From positions 1 through 64,000 of the forward strand of contig DATLDQ010000112.1 of assembly GCA_035525785.1 (NCBI GenBank): a stretch of 64,000 bases of DNA, read 5' to 3'. The notes beneath the pieces are model-generated. The model worked only from the letters and a program-made list of their open reading frames with translations. It ran no database searches and was not told the origin of the DNA. The position numbers and the translations under genes were made by a program. This DNA comes from CADEED01 sp035525785. GTDB lineage: Bacteria; Pseudomonadota; Gammaproteobacteria; Steroidobacterales; Steroidobacteraceae. This document shows, one piece after another, positions 16,744 through 25,724 of this stretch; the stretch's first letter is position 1; the number at the start of each line of letters is the position of its first letter.

Positions 16744-17459
16744 TACTTCACGAGCGCGCCCGGCGGCGCATAGCCCGGCAGCATCTCACCACTCTGCAGG
16801 AAGATCGCGGGCGTGCCATCGACGGCCAGGCGCTGGCCGAGCTCGTAGTCGCGCTTGATGATGTCCGTGGGGCACTTGGCCGCTTTCACGCTCTCGCCAT
16901 TCTTGGCGCGGGTCAGCGCCTCATTGCGATTCGACGAGCACCACACGGCTTCGGCCTTGTACCAGGACTCGGTGTTCGGGCCCGAGCGCGGGAAGAACAT
17001 GTAGCGCACGCGGATGCCGAGCCGGTTGTACTCGGCGATCTGGGAATGCAGCCGGCGGCAGTAGCCGCAGTCGATGTCCGTGAAGACCGTGATGGTGTAC
17101 TTCGGATCTTTGGGCGAGAACACGAGCATCTCGTTCTCGGGCACGGCCTCGATCATGTGCGCGCGAATCGTGCGACGGCGGTTCTCGGAAAGATTGGCGT
17201 CGGAATCGACGTCGAGCATGTCGCCCAGGATGGCGTACTTGCCGTCGGCGGTGACGTAACTGATTTCGGAGCCGCGCGTGATCTCGTAAATGCCGTTCAC
17301 CGGCGACATGCGCACGTCCTCGAGCTTGAGGTCGCCGAATTTCTTCGCGATCGCGGCACGCGGATCGGTCTTGGCGGGAGTGGTCTGCGCGAAAACGGCG
17401 CCGGACATGCCGGCACTGACAGCGAGGACGACCAGGGAACGGATCAGGAACTGACGCAT
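16722..17459 (-). CDS. dsbC: Thiol:disulfide interchange protein DsbC
   Basis: Periplasmic disulfide isomerase and chaperone. From ATG 17459 the product is 245 residues: signal peptide FLIRSLVVLAVSAGMSGAVFAQ, a DsbC dimerisation domain (MSPVNGIYEITRGSEISYVTADGKYAILGDMLDVD), and the thioredoxin domain with active site CGYC in FTDIDCGYCRRLH and cis-proline region AVDGTPAIF. A second disulfide pair is likely at VWCSS and AAKCPT. An ATG at 17477 is possible but gives a less usual signal peptide. Confidence 0.95.
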   Translation of the reverse strand: MRQFLIRSLVVLAVSAGMSGAVFAQTTPAKTDPRAAIAKKFGDLKLEDVRMSPVNGIYEITRGSEISYVTADGKYAILGDMLDVDSDANLSENRRRTIRAHMIEAVPENEMLVFSPKDPKYTITVFTDIDCGYCRRLHSQIAEYNRLGIRVRYMFFPRSGPNTESWYKAEAVWCSSNRNEALTRAKNGESVKAAKCPTDIIKRDYELGQRLAVDGTPAIFLQSGEMLPGYAPPGALVKYLKSGKM

Positions 17460-17619
17460 CGCGCGGGACTCTTGCAAGGGAGACGGGATTGCCGGACCTG
17501 CATTACGACCGCGTCGGGACCGTGAAGTTCGCGACGCAGAGCCAGTCTATCAGGAAGGTTCGTGCCCGGGCCGCCGGAAGTCTGTGCAGGCCGTCCGGCC
17601 CTGCGCTCGATCGCTCGTC

Positions 17620-18552
17620 TCAGCCGCGCGGGTGATGCGTGCCGTGCATTTCTTTCATGCGCTCGCGCGCGACGTGTGTGTAGATCTGCGTGGTCGAGAG
17701 ATCGGAGTGCCCCAGCAGCATCTGCACCACGCGCAGGTCGGCGCCATGATTGAGCAGGTGCGTCGCAAAGGCATGGCGCAGCGTATGCGGCGACAGCTCC
17801 TTGTCGATGACGGCCTTGCGGGCGTAGCGCTTGATGATGTGCCAGAAGGCCTGGCGCGTCATGCGATCGCCGCGGCGCGTCGGAAACAGATAGTCGGTGG
17901 TGCGGTCGAGCAGGATCTCGCTGCGCGGCGCGCGGACGAAGTCCGTCAGCCAGCGCACGGCTTCCTCGCCGAGCGGAATGAGCCGCTCGCGATTGCCCTT
18001 GCCCATCACGCGGATCACACCCTGGTTGGTGTTGATCTGGTTGTACTTGAGGTTCACGAGCTCCGAAACGCGCAGCCCTGTGGCATAGAGCACTTCGAGC
18101 ATGGTGCGGTCGCGGTGACCCAGCGGGTCGGCGATCGCGGGGGCCGCGAGCAGCGACTCCACTTCTTCTTCGGTGAGCGACTTGGGCAGTGAGCGGCCGA
18201 TCTTCGGCATCGCGATCTGCGCGGTCGGGTCGTCCTTCAACACCCCTTCGCGGACGAAGTAGCGGAAGAATCGACGAAAGGAAGACAGTTGGCGCGCAGT
18301 GGAGCGCGGGCGAGCACCCGCTTCGACGCGGAAGGCAATGAAACCCAGCAGATCCGCGCGCGTGGTCTTGATGATCGGAGTGCCGCGCTCGGCCAACCAG
18401 CGCGCGAGCGCGGTCAGATCGGCGCGATAAGCGGCGAGCGTATTGGCAGAAAGACCGCGCTCCATCCAGACCGCATCGAGAAACTTCGAGACGGTGACAT
18501 CGGCGGAGTCGGCCGCGGGGGCCTCGTTCGTGGCTGTAGCTTGTTTGACCAA
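17620..18552 (-). CDS. xerD: Site-specific tyrosine recombinase XerD
   Basis: Chromosome dimer resolution recombinase acting at dif with XerC under FtsK. The 310-residue product has the SAM-like N-terminal domain (FLDAVWMERGLSANTLAAYRADL) and the catalytic residues: Arg in ATGLRVSELV, Lys in GKGNRERLIP, His-x-x-Arg in HTLRHAFATHLL, His in LLGHSDLSTT, and Tyr in TQIYTHV. The longest frame starts with TTG at 18552; no ATG or GTG is available before the conserved domain. XerD rather than XerC is chosen from the overall sequence pattern, with the N-terminus unusually extended by about 18 residues. Confidence 0.93.
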   Translation of the reverse strand: MVKQATATNEAPAADSADVTVSKFLDAVWMERGLSANTLAAYRADLTALARWLAERGTPIIKTTRADLLGFIAFRVEAGARPRSTARQLSSFRRFFRYFVREGVLKDDPTAQIAMPKIGRSLPKSLTEEEVESLLAAPAIADPLGHRDRTMLEVLYATGLRVSELVNLKYNQINTNQGVIRVMGKGNRERLIPLGEEAVRWLTDFVRAPRSEILLDRTTDYLFPTRRGDRMTRQAFWHIIKRYARKAVIDKELSPHTLRHAFATHLLNHGADLRVVQMLLGHSDLSTTQIYTHVARERMKEMHGTHHPRG

Positions 18553-18712
18553 GACGTGATTGCCTTAATACGTATGCGGATTAACGCTTCACGGCAGTAT
18601 GAGTTTCGAAGGTGGCACCCGAGCGTGATCACCTTCACAGCTCCGCGAAACCATTAACATAAAGAGAACCAGTTCACATGAATGCACACGAGACCTGGGG
18701 AAAAAGCTGTTC

Positions 18713-19507
18713 ATGACTTCCGTTCCAGGCTCCGTGCCCGCCCCCTGGCCTGCCTTCATCTCGGTTCCGCTGCGCCTCGTCTATGGTCTGTACGCCGCGG
18801 CGCTCTTCCTGGTGGTGGTGCTGCTCGCACTGGCCGGGGTGCTCCTGCTGCCGACGCTGCGGGCGCGCCGCGGTACCGCCCGCATCGCAGCAAGATCGTT
18901 TTTCCTGCTGGCGGGCATGCCGCTCACGCGTCGCGGCCTCGAAAATCTTCCCGCGGGCCAGTGCGTGGTGGTCGCCAATCATTCGAGCTACCTGGATGGC
19001 GTCGTGATGGCAGCGGCCCTGCCGCCCCGCTTCGGATTCGTGATCAAGCGAGAGATGAACGAGGTGCCCCTGGCGGGCCTGCTGCTGCGCCGCATCGGCT
19101 CCGAATTCGTGGAACGGTTCAACCGGCACAAGGGTGGCACCGACGCGCGGCGCGTATTGCGCACGGCCGCGAGCGGACACTCGCTGGTGTTCTTCCCGGA
19201 GGGTACGTTCACGCCCGAGGTGGGCCTCGGCAAATTCCACACCGGGGCGTTCGCGATCGCGGCGCGAGCCGCCTGCCCGGTGGTGCCGGCCGTGATCCTC
19301 GGCACACGGCGGAACATGCCCGCGACGCGCTTGCTGCCGCGGCCCGGAGCGCTCGAAGTGCGGTATGGAGCGCCGATCATGGCGACGCCGTCGCAAGGCA
19401 CGCACGAAGACCCCGCGCTCACGCTGCGTGACCGTTCCCGCGCCGCCATCCTTGCGGAGCTTGGCGAACCCGACCTGGATGTTCGCGCCACCGGTACCGG
19501 CCACTAG
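18713..19507 (+). CDS. 1-acyl-sn-glycerol-3-phosphate acyltransferase (PlsC family)
   Basis: Membrane acyltransferase of phospholipid synthesis, 264 residues. An N-terminal hydrophobic helix (LYAAALFLVVVLLALAGVLLL) precedes the four family motifs: NHSSYLDG (HX4D), the RRIGSEFVERF segment, FFPEGTFT, and a late VPAVILGT. It is divergent from xerD across a 160-base AT-richer intergenic region (18553-18712). Its stop codon directly abuts the stop of icmF on the other strand. The exact acyl acceptor is not fixed by the sequence. Confidence 0.9.
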   Translation: MTSVPGSVPAPWPAFISVPLRLVYGLYAAALFLVVVLLALAGVLLLPTLRARRGTARIAARSFFLLAGMPLTRRGLENLPAGQCVVVANHSSYLDGVVMAAALPPRFGFVIKREMNEVPLAGLLLRRIGSEFVERFNRHKGGTDARRVLRTAASGHSLVFFPEGTFTPEVGLGKFHTGAFAIAARAACPVVPAVILGTRRNMPATRLLPRPGALEVRYGAPIMATPSQGTHEDPALTLRDRSRAAILAELGEPDLDVRATGTGH

Positions 19508-22500
19508 CTACATGTGCCGTCGATACTGGCCGCCCACTTCGTAGAGCGCATGCGTGATCTGACCGAGCGAGCAGGTCTGCACGGTCTCGAGCAATTCCGC
19601 AAACACGTTGCCGCCTGACGCCGCGATCTCCTGCAGACGTCGCAACGCTTCTGCCGACCCGGTTGCGTGACGCGCCTGGAAGGCGCGCACTGAATCCACC
19701 TGCGCCTGCTGCTCCTCCTCGCTGGCGCGGAACAGCGGCGCCGCCGCATTTTCACCGTCACCCTGCTCATTGAGGAAAGTGTTGACGCCGACGATGGGCA
19801 GCGAGCCGTCGTGTTTGCGCGTTTCGTAGTGCAGCGATTCTTCCTGGATCTTGCCGCGCTGGTACATGGTTTCCATCGCGCCCAGCACGCCGCCGCGCTC
19901 CGCGATCGACTCGAACTCCTTGTATACGGCCTCCTCCACCAGATCGGTCAGCGCCTCGATGGCGTACGAGCCCTGCCATGGGTTCTGGATCTTGTTGAGC
20001 CCGAGCTCGCGATTGATGATGAGCTGGATCGCGACTGCCCGGCGCACGCTCTCCTCCGTCGGAGTGGTGAGAGCCTCGTCATAGGCATTGGTGTGCAGCG
20101 AGTTGCAGTTGTCGAACAACGCGTACATGGCCTGCAGGGTCGTGCGGATGTCGTTGAACTGAATCTCGCGCGAGTGCAGCGAGCGGCCCGAAGTCTGGAT
20201 GTGATACTTGAGCATCTGACTGCGCGGCCCGGCCCGGTACAGATCCTTCATCGCGCGCGCCCAGATGCGGCGCGCGACGCGACCGATGACCGCGTATTCC
20301 GCGTCCATTCCATTGGAGAAGAAGAACGAAAGGTTTGGCGCGAAGTCGTCGATCTTCATGCCGCGCGCGAGGTAGTACTCGACGATGGTGAAGCCATTGG
20401 CGAGTGTGAACGCCAGCTGCGTCACCGGGTTCGCACCCGCCTCGGCAATGTGGTACCCCGAGATGCTCACCGAGTAGAAGTTGCGCACCTGGTTTTCGCT
20501 GAAGAACTGCTGCACGTCGCCCATCATGCGCAGCGCGAATTCGGTCGAGAAGATGCAGGTGTTCTGCGCCTGGTCTTCCTTGAGGATGTCCGCCTGCACG
20601 GTACCGCGCACGCGGGACAAAGCTTCGGCGCGCCAACCGCGATATTCCTCGGTCGAGATCACCCCGAGCTCCGCGAGTTGCCGACCGGATACGCCTAACA
20701 AACCGAGGCCGGCGCCATCGTGGCCTTCGGGCAGCTCGCCACGGTACGCCGGAAAAGCCGCGTCGCCCGTCGCGAGCTTGCGCACGACCTCGTCGGCTGC
20801 GGCCCAACGACCTTGTTCACGCAGCGCCCGCTCGACGCGCTGGTCGATCGCCGTGTTCATGAACATGGCCAGGATGATGGGTGCCGGCCCGTTGATGGTC
20901 ATCGACACCGAGGTCGTCGGCGCGATCAGATCGAAGCCCGAGTAGAGCTTCTTCATGTCGTCGAGCGTCGCTATGGACACGCCCGAATTGCCGGTGCGGC
21001 CGAAGATGTCCGGACGTGGGTCGGGATCCTCGCCGTAGAGCGTGGTCGAGTCGAACGCGGTGGATAGCCGCGTGGCCTCGTGGCCGCGCGCAAGATAGTG
21101 GAAGCGCCGGTTGGTGCGTTCGGGCGCGCCCTCGCCGGCGAACATGCGCGTGGGGTCTTCCTCCTCGCGCCGGTAGGGATACACGCCACCCGTGTACGGA
21201 TACGCACCGGGCAGGTTCTCGTTCTGCAGGAAGGTCAGCAGTTCGCCCCACCCCTCGAACCTGGGCGGCGCGAGTTTGGGGATGGCCTTGTGGCTCAGCG
21301 ATTCGGTGTAGTTGGCGCCGCGTACTTCGCGGCCGCGCACGGTATAGACGTATTCCTCGCTGCTCACGCCCTCGATGCGCGCCGGCCAGGCGCGCAATTG
21401 CGCGAGGGCCTCGGCGCCTGTCTGCTCGATTGCCGCGTTGTACGCGGAGCGCAACGCGTCGAATGACGGCGACGCTTCTGCGACCGGGTACGGCATGAAT
21501 GGGGGTGGCAAAGCGGGATCGTTGAGCTGCTTCAATGCCAGGTAGAGGCCCTGCGCGCGTCGCGCGGCTTCGGCCCGTGCTTCCGCCTGTTGGCGCGTCT
21601 CGCGTCCGCGTTGCGCGATATCCGCGAGATAGCGCGAGCGGGCAGCCGGGATCAGCGGATCCCGCGAACGGAACTGCGTCGGCTCGGCTTCGATGGGCCT
21701 GCCGTTCGATCGGGTCCAGTAACCCTCCTGGCCGCCCTCGCGATCGAGCGCGGCACAGAGCGCCAGGAACAACCGGTTCACTCCCGGATCGTTGAAGCGG
21801 CTGGCGATGGTGGGGAACACCGGCAACTCTTCATCCGCGAGCTTCATGCGGTCGGGATGATTGCGGCGCCACTGCTTGCGCACGTCGCGCAGCGCGTCTT
21901 CCGCGCCGCGCTTCTCGAACTTGTTGAGCACGACCATGTCGGCGAAGTCGAGCATGTCGATCTTCTCGAGCTGGCTGGCGGCGCCGTATTCGGCCGTCAT
22001 CACGTACAGCGAGAGGTCGGCGATGTCGACGATCTCGGTGTCGCTCTGGCCGATGCCTGCGGTCTCGACGACGACGAGATCGAAGCCCGAGGCGCGATAC
22101 AAAGCGATGACTTCCGCGAGTACCGCGCTGGTCGCCAGGTGCTGCCGGCGCGTAGCCAGCGAGCGCATGAATATGTTGGGCGAGGCCAGAGAGTTCATGC
22201 GGATGCGGTCGCCGAGCAGCGCGCCGCCCGAGCGACGTCGCGTCGGGTCGATGGCGACCACGGCCACGCGGCGGTCGGGGAACTGCCGCAGGAAGCGTTG
22301 CAGCAGTTCGTCGGTCAGCGAGCTCTTGCCCGCGCCGCCGGTCCCGGTGATACCGATGGCCGGCACGAAATGCCCCGGACGATGCCTGCTCTCGAAGGAC
22401 TCCTGCAGCCGGCGCGAAAATTCGTCGGGCATCTCGCCATCTTCGAGCAGCGTGATGGCGCGTGCGACGGTCGGGTGATCGGGAGTACCGAGCTTCGCCA

Positions 22501-22945
22501 CGTCGAGTTCCGGGCGCACGCGGCGCACGCGCGCGAACACGTCGTCGATCATGCCCGTGAGACCGAGCCGGCGTCCGTCCTCGGGCGTGTAGATCTTGGT
22601 GACGCCGTAGGCCTCGAGCGCCGCGATCTCGTCCGGGCTGATGGTACCGCCGCCGCCGACGACGACGCGGATGTGATCCGCGCCCTGCTCGCGCAGCATG
22701 TCGACCATGTAACGGAAGTATTCGTTGTGGCCGCCCTGGTAGCTGCTCACCGCGATGGCGTCGGCATCCTCGGCGATGGCGGCACCCACGATGTCGGCGA
22801 CCGACCGGTTGTGTCCCAGGTGGACTACTTCGGCGCCGCCGGACTGGATGAGGCGGCGGATCATGTTGATGGCGGCGTCGTGCCCGTCGAACAGCGACGC
22901 GGCGCTGACGAAGCGCAAGGGTCGCCCTGGCTCTGGTGGCTTCAT
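19508..22945 (-). CDS. icmF: Fused isobutyryl-CoA mutase IcmF (B12 domain, MeaI-like G-protein, mutase)
   Basis: Adenosylcobalamin enzyme interconverting isobutyryl-CoA and n-butyryl-CoA (some also pivalyl/isovaleryl-CoA), with its own GTPase chaperone. The 1145-residue protein shows in order: B12-binding domain with axial His22 in SLFDGHD, G-domain with Walker A GTGGAGKSSL (201-210) and IDPTRRRSGGALLGDRIRMN, a linker, and the mutase TIM barrel (from about residue 560) with EDPTRMFAGEG and DILKEDQAQNTCIFS. The Gln in QAQNT sits where methylmalonyl-CoA mutase has Arg, which supports the Icm call. The start ATG at 22945 touches a nested palindrome and has no visible Shine-Dalgarno. Divergent TetR gene 63 bases away. 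Confidence 0.95.
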   Translation of the reverse strand: MKPPEPGRPLRFVSAASLFDGHDAAINMIRRLIQSGGAEVVHLGHNRSVADIVGAAIAEDADAIAVSSYQGGHNEYFRYMVDMLREQGADHIRVVVGGGGTISPDEIAALEAYGVTKIYTPEDGRRLGLTGMIDDVFARVRRVRPELDVAKLGTPDHPTVARAITLLEDGEMPDEFSRRLQESFESRHRPGHFVPAIGITGTGGAGKSSLTDELLQRFLRQFPDRRVAVVAIDPTRRRSGGALLGDRIRMNSLASPNIFMRSLATRRQHLATSAVLAEVIALYRASGFDLVVVETAGIGQSDTEIVDIADLSLYVMTAEYGAASQLEKIDMLDFADMVVLNKFEKRGAEDALRDVRKQWRRNHPDRMKLADEELPVFPTIASRFNDPGVNRLFLALCAALDREGGQEGYWTRSNGRPIEAEPTQFRSRDPLIPAARSRYLADIAQRGRETRQQAEARAEAARRAQGLYLALKQLNDPALPPPFMPYPVAEASPSFDALRSAYNAAIEQTGAEALAQLRAWPARIEGVSSEEYVYTVRGREVRGANYTESLSHKAIPKLAPPRFEGWGELLTFLQNENLPGAYPYTGGVYPYRREEEDPTRMFAGEGAPERTNRRFHYLARGHEATRLSTAFDSTTLYGEDPDPRPDIFGRTGNSGVSIATLDDMKKLYSGFDLIAPTTSVSMTINGPAPIILAMFMNTAIDQRVERALREQGRWAAADEVVRKLATGDAAFPAYRGELPEGHDGAGLGLLGVSGRQLAELGVISTEEYRGWRAEALSRVRGTVQADILKEDQAQNTCIFSTEFALRMMGDVQQFFSENQVRNFYSVSISGYHIAEAGANPVTQLAFTLANGFTIVEYYLARGMKIDDFAPNLSFFFSNGMDAEYAVIGRVARRIWARAMKDLYRAGPRSQMLKYHIQTSGRSLHSREIQFNDIRTTLQAMYALFDNCNSLHTNAYDEALTTPTEESVRRAVAIQLIINRELGLNKIQNPWQGSYAIEALTDLVEEAVYKEFESIAERGGVLGAMETMYQRGKIQEESLHYETRKHDGSLPIVGVNTFLNEQGDGENAAAPLFRASEEEQQAQVDSVRAFQARHATGSAEALRRLQEIAASGGNVFAELLETVQTCSLGQITHALYEVGGQYRRHM

Positions 22946-22981
22946 GTTACTGGCTGGTAAGATGGGTTACCGAAGAGTAAC
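22946..22981. promoter_or_regulatory. Nested palindrome, candidate TetR operator between icmF and tetR
   Basis: Exact two-level dyad: GTTACT (22946-22951), 4 bases, GGTAA (22956-22960), 6 bases, TTACC (22967-22971), 4 bases, AGTAAC (22976-22981). Inner and outer arms share one centre of symmetry. It lies directly against the icmF ATG and 27 bases before the tetR start, so a bound dimer pair would block both genes. Confidence 0.7.
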
Positions 22982-23008
22982 ACACGGCCCGAATCGCACT
23001 CATCACCC

Positions 23009-23680
23009 ATGCCCGCAGCCAGCAGCAAAACCAAGCCGCGCAAGCTCGTGTTCCTCAAGGAGGGGCATGCCGCCGCCTCCCCCTGGGAGGGCGGCCGCCG
23101 CCTGCGCCAGCACGCGCTCAAGCGCGAGGCCGTCATCCTTGCTGCGGCGCGGGCTTTCGCGACACGCGGCTACCACAACACTTCGCTCGACGGCCTGGCC
23201 GCGAGCCTCAAGGTGACCAAGCCCACGCTCTACTTATATGTGCAGAACAAGGAAGCCATGCTGTTCGAATGCTTCCGCGCGGGCCTCGAGCAGATACAGG
23301 CGTCGCTCGACGAGAGCGAACAGGCGCGCGGCCCGGCCCGCGAGCGGCTGTTCGCGTTCATCCGCGGCTATGCTGCCGCCATCGTCGGCGACTTCGGCTG
23401 GTGCATGCTGCGCGCCGAGGATCAGCATCTCGGCGCCGCCATGAGCCGCCGCATCAAACTACTCAAGGCGGGCATCGATCGCCGCATGCGCGCGCTCATC
23501 GAGGCCGGCATCGCGGACGGGTCGATCCGCGACTGTGATTCGCGCATGACCGCCTTCGCGCTGGCGGGCGCGCTCAACTGGATGGGCCACTGGTATCGCG
23601 AGGACGCCTCTCTCAAGCCGCTGGACATCGCTGACAGGTTCATCGACGTTTTCAACAAGGGACTTCGCGGTCCCACGTGA
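23009..23680 (+). CDS. TetR/AcrR family transcriptional regulator
   Basis: A 223-residue repressor-type regulator. After a basic N-terminal extension of about 37 residues, the TetR helix-turn-helix is REAVILAAARAFATRGYHNTSLDGLAASLKVTKPTLYLYVQNKEAMLFECF (about 39-90). The C-terminal half is helical and should bind an effector, perhaps an acyl-CoA given the neighbours. It is divergent from icmF and 12 bases upstream of the thiolase gene, which fits control of branched-chain or short-chain acyl-CoA catabolism. Confidence 0.9.
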   Translation: MPAASSKTKPRKLVFLKEGHAAASPWEGGRRLRQHALKREAVILAAARAFATRGYHNTSLDGLAASLKVTKPTLYLYVQNKEAMLFECFRAGLEQIQASLDESEQARGPARERLFAFIRGYAAAIVGDFGWCMLRAEDQHLGAAMSRRIKLLKAGIDRRMRALIEAGIADGSIRDCDSRMTAFALAGALNWMGHWYREDASLKPLDIADRFIDVFNKGLRGPT

Positions 23681-23692
23681 TGGAGCAATGAA

Positions 23693-24868
23693 ATGAAAGA
23701 AGTCGTCATCCTTGCGGCTACCCGCACACCTATCGGCGCGTTCCAGGGCGTGCTCTCCCCCGTGGCTGCGCCACAACTCGGCTCGACCGCGATCAGGGGC
23801 GCGCTCGCGGCCGCCCAGGTCGCCGGCGGGGACGTGCAGGAAGTGGTCATGGGCTGCGTACTCGCCGCAGGCCTGGGGCAGGCGCCCGCGCGCCAGGCCG
23901 CGCTCGGCGCCGGCATACCGCAGGGTGTGCCGACCACCACCATCAACAAGATGTGCGGCTCCGGCATGAAGGCCATCATGATGGCCGCCGACCAGATTCG
24001 CGCCGGGGACGTGCAGCTGTCGGTGGCCGGCGGGCTCGAGTCCATGACCAACGCCCCCTATCTACTGCCCAAGGTGCGCGGCGGCCTGCGCATGGGGCAT
24101 GGCGAAGTGCTCGACCACATGTTCTACGACGGGTTGCAGAGTCCGTTCGACGGCCAGCTCATGGGCACGTTCGCCGAAGCCACCGCGCAGAAATATTCGT
24201 TTTCGCGCGCCGAGCAGGACGCCTTCGCCACCGAATCGACGCAGCGCGCGCTCAGGGCCGTGGGATCCGGCGCCTTCGCCAGCGAGATCACGCCGATCAC
24301 GGTCAAGGGCCGGAAGGGTGAAACCATCGTCGACAAGGACGAGACGCCGTTCACCGTGGACCTCGCGAAGATCGCGACGCTGAAGCCTGCGTTTCGCAAG
24401 GACGGCACCGTCACCGCGGCGTCATCGTCGTCCATCTCCGACGGCGCCGCCGCGGTCGTGCTCGCGGATGCCGCGACGGCGAAGGGCCGCGGCCTCGCGC
24501 CTCTGGCGCGCATCCTCGGGTACGCGAGTTTCGCGCGCGAACCCGAGTGGTTCACGACGGCGCCCGCGGGTGCGATCCAGAAGCTGCTCGCCCAGCTCGG
24601 CTGGAAGCCCGCCGATGTCGCGCTGTTCGAACTCAATGAGGCCTTCGCCGTGGTCGCCATGGCCGCGATGCGCGACGTCGGTTTCGATCACGCGCGCACC
24701 AATGTCAACGGCGGCGCCTGCGCGCTCGGCCACCCCATCGGCGCCACCGGGGCGCGCATCGTGGCGACGCTGGTGCACGCGTTGCGCGCTCGCGGCGGTG
24801 GCAGGGGCATCGCCTCGCTGTGCATCGGCGGCGGCGAAGCAACGGCCATCGCCATCGAGACTCTCTGA
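23693..24868 (+). CDS. Acetyl-CoA C-acyltransferase (thiolase)
   Basis: Type II thiolase, 391 residues, that cleaves acetoacetyl-CoA or 2-methylacetoacetyl-CoA, or condenses acetyl-CoA. Active-site residues are visible: Cys in INKMCGSGMKA (about 88), His in NGGACALGHPIGATGARI and the second Cys in ASLCIGGGEATA. It follows the TetR gene and precedes an HSD10-like dehydrogenase, which suggests isoleucine breakdown (2-methylacetoacetyl-CoA thiolysis) as one role. It could also serve acetoacetyl-CoA made by ScoAB further downstream. Confidence 0.93.
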   Translation: MKEVVILAATRTPIGAFQGVLSPVAAPQLGSTAIRGALAAAQVAGGDVQEVVMGCVLAAGLGQAPARQAALGAGIPQGVPTTTINKMCGSGMKAIMMAADQIRAGDVQLSVAGGLESMTNAPYLLPKVRGGLRMGHGEVLDHMFYDGLQSPFDGQLMGTFAEATAQKYSFSRAEQDAFATESTQRALRAVGSGAFASEITPITVKGRKGETIVDKDETPFTVDLAKIATLKPAFRKDGTVTAASSSSISDGAAAVVLADAATAKGRGLAPLARILGYASFAREPEWFTTAPAGAIQKLLAQLGWKPADVALFELNEAFAVVAMAAMRDVGFDHARTNVNGGACALGHPIGATGARIVATLVHALRARGGGRGIASLCIGGGEATAIAIETL

Positions 24869-24888
24869 ACACGCGGGGCGGAACCGGA

Positions 24889-24917
24889 CTGACGCTGCCG
24901 CGTGGGTCCGCTATGCT
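24889..24917 (+). promoter_or_regulatory. Candidate sigma70 promoter for the SDR - ETF-QO - zapE genes
   Basis: CTGACG (24889-24894) and TATGCT (24912-24917) are separated by 17 bases and each match four of six consensus positions. The start codon of the dehydrogenase gene lies at 24954. Confidence 0.4.
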
Positions 24918-24953
24918 GTGCGCCTTCTCGCAGGCTCAAGCGCCAGGTGAACA

Positions 24954-25721
24954 ATGAAAATATCTGACGCGCGCGCGGTGGTCACCGGCGGCGCCTCCGG
25001 TCTCGGGCACGCCGTGGCGCGGCACATCGTCGCGTCCGGCGGACGCGTCTGTTTGTTAGATGTGCAGGAAGGCCCGGGCCAGGCGGCGGCGTCCGCCCTG
25101 GGCGCCAACGCCAGTTTCGCCAAGTGCGACGTCACCTCCGAAGCCGAAGTGAACTCGGCCATGGAGACCGCTGCGAAGAATCTCGGCGGCATCAACCTGC
25201 TGGTGAACTGCGCAGGCGTGATCGGCGCGGGCCGCGTACTGGGTAAGAACGGCCCGATGGCGGGCGATTTCTTCACCCGCGTGGTGCACATCAACCTCAT
25301 CGGCACGTTTCTCTGCGACAAGGCGGCTGCGGCGCTCATGCAGGCCAACCCACCGGGCGCCGATGGCGAACGCGGCGTGATCATCCATACCTCGTCGGTC
25401 GCCGCTTTCGAAGGCCAGATCGGCCAGGCCGCCTACGCGGCCACCAAGGCCGCGGTGGCCGGCATGACCTTGCCCATCGCGCGCGAGTTCGCGATGTTCG
25501 GCATTCGCGTGTGTTCGCTGGCGCCCGGCATCTTCGCCACGCCCATGCTGGGAGCGATGCCGCAGGAAGTGCAGGATTCGCTGGGCAAACAGGTGCCCTT
25601 CCCGTCGCGCCTCGGCAGGCCCGAAGAGTTCGCCGCCCTGGTGCAGACCATCTTCGAAGTGCCGTACCTCAATGGCGAGACCATCCGTCTGGACGGCGCC
25701 ATCCGCATGCAGCCGAAGTAG
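24954..25721 (+). CDS. SDR 3-hydroxyacyl-CoA dehydrogenase (HSD10-like)
   Basis: NAD-dependent short-chain dehydrogenase, 255 residues. Cofactor motif TGGASGLG (12-19), acidic residue LLDVQ selecting NAD, NCAG, and the catalytic Ser/Tyr/Lys in HTSSVAAFEGQIGQAAYAATKAA. The insertion AGVIGAGRVLGKNGPMAGDFF and the LAPGIFATPMLGAMPQEVQDSLGKQVPFPSRLG region are typical of the HSD17B10 type that oxidises 2-methyl-3-hydroxybutyryl-CoA in isoleucine degradation. The gap to the ETF-QO gene is 3 bases. Confidence 0.9.
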   Translation: MKISDARAVVTGGASGLGHAVARHIVASGGRVCLLDVQEGPGQAAASALGANASFAKCDVTSEAEVNSAMETAAKNLGGINLLVNCAGVIGAGRVLGKNGPMAGDFFTRVVHINLIGTFLCDKAAAALMQANPPGADGERGVIIHTSSVAAFEGQIGQAAYAATKAAVAGMTLPIAREFAMFGIRVCSLAPGIFATPMLGAMPQEVQDSLGKQVPFPSRLGRPEEFAALVQTIFEVPYLNGETIRLDGAIRMQPK

Positions 25722-25724
25722 CGC

